Shown piece by piece: positions 1 through 64,000 of a stretch of DNA of 64,000 bases (position 1 is the first letter of the stretch; each line of letters starts with the position of its first letter). The translations under genes and the position numbers were made by a program. Under the pieces are notes generated by a model. It had not been told where the DNA came from, searched no databases, and saw nothing but the letters and a program-made list of their open reading frames with translations. The DNA comes from Eriocheir sinensis (taxonomy: Eukaryota; Arthropoda; Malacostraca; Decapoda; Varunidae): the NCBI RefSeq assembly GCF_024679095.1, contig NW_026111183.1:1115424-1179423 (forward strand), given 5' to 3'.

Positions 1-1955
1 CAGCTTACGGGTTAAAGAAAGACCAAAGCACGCCCGAAAACATTAGACTTTACAATGATGCAAGGCGACGAGTAAAAAGATTAGTGCATCAGGCAAAGCG
101 TAGATATGAAGAAAATATTGCAGCCAACTGTAAAAATAATCCAAAATCCTTCTTCAGTTACATAAACAACAGAAAGGCGATCAGAAGTGGAATTGGACCT
201 TTAATAAACAGCGACGGTGCACTAGTGACTGACAGCCAACACGTTGCAAACCTATTAAATAATTACTTTTCCTCGGTGTTTAATAATAACAGTCCTCCCA
301 CCACCACCACCAACACCAGTACTAATGTAAATCCCGAGCATGCATTGTCTAACTTTGAAATAAAACCCGATGAAGTCCTTAAAGCCCTCAAATCACTTAA
401 AACAAATAAAAGTCCTGGACCTGATAAAGTATATCCAACTCTGCTGAAAGAAACAAAGAGCGAAATACTCTCCTCCCTCACAACCGTATTCAATATGTCC
501 TTGCGACAAGGCATTGTCCCTTCAGATTGGAAAAAGGCTAACGTGACACCGATTTTTAAGAAAGGAGACAAAAAGTACCAGGTAATTACAGGCCCATTAG
601 TCTAACTTCGTTTGTAGGTAAGCTACTTGAGGGCATAATTAGAGACAAAATTGTGAGTTACCTTGAAAGCCACTCATTAATTGGGGACTCACAACATGGC
701 TTCCGAAACAAAAGATCCTGCCTATCAAATCTATTAACCTTTTATAACGACCTCTTCACTGTTTATGACGTAACCAAATCACTGGACGTAGTCTATCTTG
801 ATTTCCAGAAAGCGTTTGATAAAGTTCCGCATCATAAATTACTTTACAAATTAAAACAAATAGGTATTGACGGTCAGGTAAACCAATGGATCGCGAATTG
901 GTTGAGCAACAGACAACAAAGAGTAGTGATTGACGGATTTAACTCAGAGTGGGCGCCTGTCACTAGTGGCGTCCCTCAGGGCTCGGTTCTTGGCCCAGTG
1001 CTCTTCATTATTTACATCAACGACGTGGATGTTGGACTCAATAACCGCATTAGTAAATTTGCAGACGACACAAAGATTGGTAACTCGGTTCTCACTGACG
1101 AAGATAGGCAAAGCCTCCAAGAGGATTTGCACAAAATTTCAGCTTGGTCGGATAGATGGGAGATGCCCTTTAACGTAGACAAGTGCCAGGTCCTTCAAGT
1201 TGGAACGAGGAATAAGAAGTTTGATTACGAAATGCGGCGTTAAACTCAAAAGCGTTCAATGCGTCAAGGACTTGGGGTCAAAATCGCGTCAAATCTCAAA
1301 TTCTCACAGCAATGCATCGATGCAGCAAATAAAGCGAACAGAATGTTGGGCTTCATTAAAAGAAACTTTTTATCTAAGAATAAAGATGTAATACTCCCGC
1401 TCTACAACAGTTTAGTCAGACCCCACTTGGAATATGCGGTACAGTTTTGGTCTCCCCACCATGCAAAGGATATTGCTAAATTATCCCTTCCTTGCGCAAC
1501 AAATCCTACGAAGAAAGGCTTTCTACCCTTAACATGTTCTCTCTTGAGAAACGTCGCCTCCGAGGAAAACTGATCGAATGTTTTAAAATACTTAATGGTT
1601 TCACGAATGTAGACAGATCAACATTGTTTATGATCGATGACACTTTGCGCACGAGGAACAATGGCGTAAAACTCAGATGTAGACAAGTAAATTCAGACTG
1701 CACCAAATTTTTCTTCACCAACGTTGTAGTGCGAGAATGGAATAAGCTCCCATCATCAGTGGTCCAGTGTAACACGATTGACTCCTTCAAAAATAAGCTC
1801 GACCGTCACTTCCTTCAACTTAATATCAACTAGAGTAGAAATGCAACGTTTTGGAGTCTTCTGATTAATGTAAAATCACTTAGGTTTAAGGACAGACCAC
1901 CAAGTCTGGACCATGGGGTCTGTGTGGTCTGATTTTCTATGTAAATCTATGTAAA
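1..1955 (+). mobile_element. CR1-like non-LTR retrotransposon, copy A, cut by window start
   Basis: This is the reverse-transcriptase half and 3' end of a CR1-type LINE. Broken frames at 84-600, 653-1243, 1259-1460 and 1492-1833 together read through the RT. Visible motifs are NKSPGPD, DFQKAFDKVPH, SGVPQGSVLGP and the catalytic KFADDTKIG box, then the C-terminal region ending in a WNKLPSS-type motif. The endonuclease domain is missing on the left. After the stop, the 3' end carries two copies of TATGTAAATC, a short-repeat tail as expected for CR1. Compared with the copy at 22229-24770 it has independent indels near 575, 612, 1235 and 1270 and a deletion near 1481, so it is dead. It abuts an antisense LINE fragment at 1957. 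Confidence 0.88.
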
Positions 1956-1956
1956 T

Positions 1957-2522
1957 CTATCTCACTCACACACACCCTTCTGGTCATCTTACTCTCCTCC
2001 ATTCGCTCCATGTGGCCAAACCACTTTAAAGTTAGTCGCTTCACTTCTTCCACCACTCCACACTTCTTCCCTTCACCCCCGTGACACATTCCAAAACGCT
2101 CGTACACACTTTCATTACTCATTCCATCCATTCTACTCACACCACAAGCACTCCTCAAATAACTCATTTCCACTGCCTGCACTCTAGACCTCTGACTTTC
2201 ATTCCAGGCCCACGTTTCACTTGCATATGTGAGGGTTGGTACTATTACTGTATTTCTCAAATCCCTCTTTACCTCCATGCTCACACTTCTGGCATTCATG
2301 ATTCGTCCCAAAGACCCTACCACCCTTCTTCCTTGCAATGCCCTTTCTCTTATCTCTCCCTCCATACTACCATGCTTACACATAACTGATCCAAGGTACT
2401 TAAACTCATTGACCTCCTCCATTTCTTCACCATTCAAAATTATTTTGCATTCTTTTTCACATTCAATGCCCACTATATGGGCATGCAAAATCTACAACCT
2501 CACTTCTACTTTGCTCACAAAC
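1957..2522 (-). mobile_element. Antisense LINE fragment, 3' RT region (clade not assigned)
   Basis: The minus strand reads TYASETWAWNESQRSRVQAV, then GVVEEVKRLTLKWFGHMERM, the C-terminal region of a LINE RT. It is nearly identical to the antisense copy at 14870-17250. Both ends are truncated: similarity starts at the junction with the CR1 tail and stops about 2522. The reading frame from 1937 to 2488 is still open, which fits a recent insertion. I cannot assign the clade from sequence alone. Confidence 0.8.
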
Positions 2523-3104
2523 CCATTTCCTTGTTATGCTAATGCACAGATTGCTTTAATCTGGGGTCCTTTGAGAAGTTTTCTTGGCCCCATAGTTGGT
2601 GTGAACTGGGAGGAATGGTGAGGGATGGTGGTGGTGGTGGTCAGTGTGTGAACATACATCTATTCTCTGAAGAAGGCTGATAGCCACTGGCCTTGGCAGG
2701 CTTGTGCAACTGAGAGCTCAGTAGGGTTGCCAGATGGAAGTGTTTCCCAGATCCCTGCAGATCTGTGGGAGAAAGAAGTGAATTTGACAGTGGTGGATGG
2801 TGCCCTCCTCTCTGTACCAACACACACACTGCAGTCTTTATGAAGTATATTTTTTTGTGCGTTCAACTTCCTGAACTTTTGAGTCTGGGTGTTCAGAAAA
2901 AGAAGAGAAGTGTTACTACTACTGTCAGCTGTAGTAGGATCACTGAATGCTTCTTGGTCATGTTCCATATATTTGTTTTTCTCTAACCCAGATAAAGTTC
3001 AATAAGAACTAGAATCATGGATCACAGACTCAGCCAAAATGATTTGAATGTGGTATGTACAAGGTGTTACAGGTTTCTTACTAGTAATGTTTCATCCCTC
3101 ACAG
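2523..3104 (+). other. Intronic interval, no recognised feature
   Basis: No convincing exon, repeat copy or RNA gene is seen here. There is a short GTG-rich run near 2618-2640. The last bases lead into the AG acceptor at 3103-3104 of the first visible POLR2B-like exon. The N-terminal RPB2 residues expected upstream were not found, so their exon probably lies before the window. Confidence 0.5.
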
Positions 3105-59806
<56,702 letters not shown>

Positions 59807-59844
59807 GTTTGTATGTCATGACTCTCCAGAGTTGTCCATTTTAA

Positions 59845-60036
59845 CCCGGTGGTGGTGGTAGCAGCGTGGATCATGTTTCTTAATGGTCCCTCCAAGCAAG
59901 AAAAATGAGAAAAAATCACTCCTCACACAAGCCATTTCATAATATATATCAAAGCATTTGTGATCAGATTATGTATCACCTACTTTTGGGGGGTTATATC
60001 ATGGCACAAATTTGGCCCGTCACTGCTACACGGTAA
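59845..60036 (+). mobile_element. piggyBac-type MITE joined to a Gypsy fragment
   Basis: TTAA at 59841-59844, left end CCCGGTGGTGGTGGTAGCAG. It runs to CACTGCTACACGGTAAAG and then changes directly to Gypsy pol sequence without its right TTAA. Confidence 0.8.
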
Positions 60037-60760
60037 AGAAGTCTATGCATATTTAGATAATTTAATCATCTGTAGCAAGGTTGGCAACAGTCACCTAGCT
60101 AAACTAGAAGCAGTTCTGCTTAAACTCAGAGGCGCTGGCCTTAAGGCCAAGCTGACTAAATGTGAATTTTTAAAGCCAAAAATCACCTTTTTAGGCCACA
60201 CTGTTGATGGAGATGGTGTCCACACGATGGACGATAAAATATAAAGAATTTTCCGCAACCCCAAACCGTCGAAAACGTTCGGTCTTTCCTTGGGTTGTCC
60301 GGCTACTATAGGCCTTTCATACAAGGTTTTGCCAAAATTGCTTCGCCTCTAATGCAACTTTTAAAGAAAGAGGTCCCTTTTCATTGGAATGCCCCACACC
60401 ACAAGAGTTTTACAGACTTGAAGTCAGCGTTAATCAACGCTCCAGCCTTGGCATTCCCGGACTACAACGTCCCTTTTACACTTTTTACAGATGCCTCAGC
60501 CCTAGGTCTTGGTGCTGTTTTGATGCAACCGGACGCTCGCGGTAAAAATTGCGCTATTGCGTACGCAAGTCGTACTTTAAACCAGGCTGAGTCAAACTAT
60601 TCAGTGACCCACCAGGAAACCCAGCGGTTGTTTGGGCTCTTAAATATTTTAGGGATATTATCCTTGGCTATCCTGTCACTGTCTTTACGGACCATGCGCC
60701 AGTCACCGAGCTTTTTAAGGGTAGAAACCTCACCGGTTGACTCGCACGGTGGTACCTGAT
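60037..60760 (+). pseudogene. Gypsy RT end and RNase H, frameshifted
   Basis: The first piece (60037-60241) reads VYAYLDNLIICSKVG and CEFLKPKITFLGHTVDGDG, the end of an RT palm and thumb. The usual YLDD box is YLDN here. After a stop, the second frame (60295-60759) reads YYRPFIQGFAKIASPLMQLL, FTLFTDASALGLGAVLMQ and SRTLNQAESNYSVTHQE, the RNase H domain with its first catalytic D. The frame is then lost. Confidence 0.85.
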
Positions 60761-60957
60761 TATCCAGGAGTTTGGGCCAACCTTTAAGTATTTACCTGGC
60801 TGTGCGAATGTCGTCGAGGATTCACTGTCTAGGAACGTACCTGTTGGCTCAGTGGCAGAAGCGCTTACTGAAATTCAAAATTTCTGTCTTAGGGATTTAG
60901 CAGCAGCCCAGCGTCGCCATGACGTTTGGGGTAAAGTAATATACGCTCTGGAATCGG

Positions 60958-62184
60958 GTGACGAAACAAGTCTCCCACAGCTACCGCAAAAAGGAGTCTG
61001 TCGCACAGTTTGTGATACCGGAGTGTTATGTACCGGCGGTGCTGAACTTAATTCATGACGTGGTCATTGCTGGTCACCCAGGGAGGGAGCGCACACTAAC
61101 AGCGGCCCGAGCGGTCTATTTTTGGCCAACTATGTGTGTAGATATTGACTCGTATGTGGCTAAGTGTGTCAAGTGTGCCCAACATAAAGGGACGGTGCCT
61201 AGGCCTGCGCCGATCCTAGAATACCCGCCCCCTGCCCGGCCTTGGGATGTAGTTTCTATTGACTTGCTACAGCTTCCCGCCAGCCACCAGGGCTCTCGGT
61301 ACCTCTTAGTTTGTGTAGATCACTTGTCTCGGTACGTTGTTTTAGCCCCGGTGAAAGATAAATCTGCTAAGGCCATTGCTCATGCCCTGATAACCCATCT
61401 AATGTGTCAGTACTCCACACCTAGAGTGTTGTTAAGTGATAATGGAACTGAGTTTCGAAGTCAACTTTTAGCAGAAATATGCAAACAGTTTGCCATTACA
61501 CAATCTTTTACAGTCAGTTATCACCCAGCCAGCAACGGCCTTGTTGAGCGCGCGAATAGGAAGATTTTAGATGTCTTGCGCCCGGTCGTTAGCGGACTTC
61601 AGCATACATGGGAGGACTGGCTAGCATATGTTGCAGCAAGCATAAACAGCCGTGTTTGTGAGTCAACGAGACAATCTCCCCACTACATAGTTTTTGGAGT
61701 TGAGAAGAGACTCCCGTATGACCTGCTTAGTAGTTCTCATTCACTTGTATATAATGTAGATGATTATTGTAAGGTTCAACTCAAGGTTTTCACAGATATT
61801 CATAGAAACGTCAGAGAGAGACTACAGGCTACATCGGAGGCTATGTGCTTGCAGCAACACAAGCGTGCCGCCCCTGTTTCCTTGAAAGTGGGTGACTTTG
61901 TTATGATTTGAGTTCCAGAGAGACATTCGAAGTTGTCCCCTAAATTCGTGTGCCCACACCAGATAGTTAGACAACTAGGCGGTCACAAATTTGCGCTTTA
62001 TGATCTCATTTTTAATTCATATGAAATTGTGCATGGTGATCGCCTCAAAAAGACAGACGCCCAGCCTGAGGTCATCGATTCGGCTTTAGTTGAACCAGCG
62101 AGAACCGCCTGTTTGCCTCAGCCTGACGATGCTTTGTCTATCTTTCCAACACACGACTATAACCTGCGTTCTCGCAATTGCTAA
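60958..62184 (+). pseudogene. Gypsy integrase and pol C-terminus
   Basis: The long frame 60958-61911 carries the zinc-binding HHCC region (HDVVIAGHPGRERTLTAARA, then CVKCAQHK) and the DDE core: D in DVVSIDLLQLP, D in LLSDNGTEFRS, and E in HPASNGLVERANRKI. A stop at 61909-61911 separates it from 61933-62184 (FVCPHQIVRQLGGHKFALYD, HDYNLRSR), the C-terminal tail. All three catalytic residues are present in this remnant. Confidence 0.88.
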
Positions 62185-62999
62185 TTTATTTGGTTCCTGA
62201 GCTTTTGCCTGCATCTTTTTCATGCGAGAAGGGAGTGCTTGAGTTATACTTTTCACTCTAACCCACTATTTTCTTTTATTGCTGAGTTGATGCAAGGCAG
62301 TCTGTCTCCTTAATTTACTTGGAGCCGTAATAACCGAGGGTGTAGACTAACATAGGGATAGGTACAATTTAACCTTGAACCTCATGTGCTTCTGCTTAAA
62401 ACAGACTTTTTCTCTGCAAAGACAGACTTAACCACACTTGGGCAGATGCTGTCCCTAACTTTTATTGTAACCAGCATGTGAATACCTTTCAACTTTGGAA
62501 GTATGCAGACAAGTTTTACTTACTTACCTTTTCCTTGACATACCACTGTTAACCGTTACGGGAATTATTTTTGACATCAAAAATGTCAGTCATCCACGTT
62601 CGTTCCGGTCGGAGGATAGGTGGAAATTTGTCTTTTTAATTTGATGTTTATTAATGCTGGAATTACTTTAACTGTTTATGCTGGATTTGTATATTTCAGT
62701 GAGATTTGTTACAATGGTGATTTCACAACTTGGTGACAGGATTTTCTTTTATAGTGCTGTAGACCTGAAAAACGGAGTATCAGGAGTTAGTGGTGCTGAC
62801 CCAGTCAGATGCTTCTAAAGCTCTAGAGAGTTGTCTCCATCATCACTTCATCCCTAAATCACTTTTCCACAGGAGGTTCTCCGGATTTCACTACTTCTTT
62901 TTCACACTACCAGTGTTTGTGACAGTGGTCTGTCCTGAAGGCTCAACTTATAGAGAGGTTGCAGGTCACCTGCGGCCACAAATGCCATCCCAATCTATC

Positions 63000-63640
63000 C
63001 TATTGACAGTTTAGAGAATCTCACCTTTTCTAGGATGAAGTATGTGACAAATAGCCTTTCCGAGCTAACCTTTTCAAATTTCTCGGAATTAGAGTCAGCT
63101 GTCCATGACTCGCTACCGGTTTACCTTGCCCCATATGTCCATTACCCATCGCTGCTCTTACCGGTGGTTCTTTTTATCATCATTGTCATCCCCCTGTTCT
63201 GCCTTGTTAAGCGGGCTCTGACTTTGTACAACCATCTTCAGGCAAGAGTTGCCCCACCGCGCTGAGTTCGTACGCATTGTGACTCGAAGATTCAGTTTGT
63301 ATCAAATCTTCTTCAAGGACTTTTCCTTTTTCTTTTTACTATTCCAAATAGCTCCATTACCATGTATCCTAATGACAATTTAGTCAATTTATTTTTCTAG
63401 GATGTATCTTGTAAATAAGTATTCGAGCTATTGTTTTGTTTTCTCGGAATAGTGCTGAGCTTCCACGTCCACGACTCTAGCCCTGTTTACTTCGCCCTGT
63501 ATATACTTGCCCATTCATTGTTACTTCCATGATTGTTTTTATTGTCATTGTCATTTCCCGATGTTGTATCGTTAGGCGGGCCCTGACTTGTATGTATATT
63601 TTTTTTGTGCAACCATAATAGGCCCTCGTTTAACTAGTAC
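63000..63640 (+). repeat. Diverged duplication in the Gypsy 3' region
   Basis: 63000-63270 and 63365-63625 align (shared TTTTCTAGGATG, CATTGTCATTTCCC-type and AAGCGGGCTCTGACTT/TAGGCGGGCCCTGACTT). Only the first keeps an open frame. Confidence 0.65.
63035..63265 (+). CDS. Small membrane-protein ORF in the Gypsy 3' region
   Basis: The 76-codon frame starts MKYVTNSLSELTFSNFSELE and contains one hydrophobic segment (LLLPVVLFIIIVIPLFCL) followed by basic residues KRALTLYNHLQARV, so a single-pass protein is predicted. It sits where some LTR elements carry a third ORF, but nothing identifies it as an envelope protein. A degenerate second copy follows at 63395. It could be chance. Confidence 0.3.
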   Translation: MKYVTNSLSELTFSNFSELESAVHDSLPVYLAPYVHYPSLLLPVVLFIIIVIPLFCLVKRALTLYNHLQARVAPPR

Positions 63641-63727
63641 ACACTGCGCGACTGTAACATGGGTAGGTACACTGATTTTAAGGGTCGGGTGAGCCGCGAG
63701 GTCGCGACTTTTTACGTGACCGAGCGA

Positions 63728-64000
63728 TGTAATGTGTATATTATAACATACATGTAATGTGTGAATGTATGTCGTATCGCCATGGCCCAGTGGCACCAGG
63801 ACATTTCACACAGACGCTACGTTGTGCTTAGGAGGTGCTCCTTGCCATGGGAATGGTGTTGATTCAGCAAGCCTGCTGCCGCTGGCCGCTCCTGTGCCGG
63901 GAGACGCCGGGCAGACTATAGCGGGCGGCGGGCGAGAGCACAGGACTTCTCGGAGTGTGCGTACAACTTAAGACTCGTCCACAAAATACTGTAACTATTC
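63728..64000 (+). repeat. 3' LTR start of the Gypsy element, cut by window end
   Basis: It begins TGTAATGTGTATATTATAAC, like the LTR-like starts at 40049 and 45236. The rest differs from those, so it is a related subfamily. Confidence 0.5.

Larger units (their letters stand above)
60037..64000 (+). mobile_element. Ty3/Gypsy element, 5'-truncated, 3' LTR running off the window
   Basis: Order: end of RT, RNase H, integrase, C-terminal pol, a 1.5-kb 3' region and an LTR start at about 63728 (TGTAATGTGT). Gag, protease and most RT are missing. The 3' region matches the relic at 42990-45235. Frame breaks occur at 60244 and about 60640-60960. It lies in the intron after the last visible RPB2-like exon. 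Confidence 0.88.

Noticed and set aside
62790..63014. 74-codon frame as a gene
   Set aside because: It lies in Gypsy 3' non-coding sequence with no recognisable domain and no support in the related copy.
63035..63265. Envelope gene of an endogenous retrovirus
   Set aside because: It is too short, with no signal peptide, cleavage or fusion features; only a single hydrophobic segment is visible.

Overview
This is eukaryotic nuclear DNA, most likely from a decapod crustacean. The evidence is a spliced arthropod-like RNA polymerase II RPB2 gene, very large introns packed with CR1-type LINEs, tRNA-derived SINEs, Ty3/Gypsy, piggyBac, hAT, Tigger/pogo and PIF/Harbinger elements, and very long (CT)n and (TA)n microsatellites. 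No bacterial, organellar or free-virus features are seen. The species assignment is an inference.

The only recognisable cellular gene is POLR2B-like and lies on the + strand. Twelve consecutive internal exons (3105-3306, 4073-4200, 4662-4820, 6496-6660, 14289-14605, 33488-33674, 36529-36812, 46983-47094, 57296-57450, 59054-59276, 59386-59533, 59649-59806) join in frame through GT-AG junctions into 746 stop-free codons. They run from the protrusion to the hybrid-binding region. The N-terminal exons lie before the window and the C-terminal exons after it. Several residues I remember as near-invariant in RPB2 are changed, so this may be a diverged paralog rather than the housekeeping copy.

Almost everything else is intronic repeat. 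1-2522: CR1 and a second LINE. 3443-7590: piggyBac-type, Harbinger-type and SINE insertions, plus a 35-bp satellite. 7722-13771: nested Tigger-like elements, SINEs, an hAT-like MITE and a TTAA element. 14010-18888: MITEs, an antisense LINE split by a TTAA element carrying a palindromic array, and a 30-bp satellite. 20334-24848: (TA)n and (CT)n arrays containing a Tigger-like element and a 2.5-kb CR1. 25100-26520: degenerate minisatellite. 27826-31391: a complete LTR element with matching LTRs, PBS and PPT whose interior is minisatellite rather than gag-pol. 31701-32772: a Tigger-like element between TA arrays. 33786-36150: a decayed LINE holding an hAT with a long foldback. 37259-39309: pogo-like and TTAA elements. 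40049-46110: a Gypsy relic with inserted Tigger and hAT elements, then a piggyBac transposase fragment. 46306-56988: a pogo copy with a SINE, an unknown transposon-like pseudogene, and an 8.5-kb hAT-bounded block holding CR1 and Jockey-like LINEs, a Harbinger element, a 42-bp minisatellite and a TTAA element. 57497-59012: two inverted TTAA elements around a SINE. 59841-64000: a MITE fused to a truncated Gypsy element whose 3' LTR runs off the window.

Nested insertions give a relative chronology, because many sites have an uninterrupted copy elsewhere in the window. No promoter, polyadenylation site, functional tRNA, rRNA or CRISPR array can be supported.
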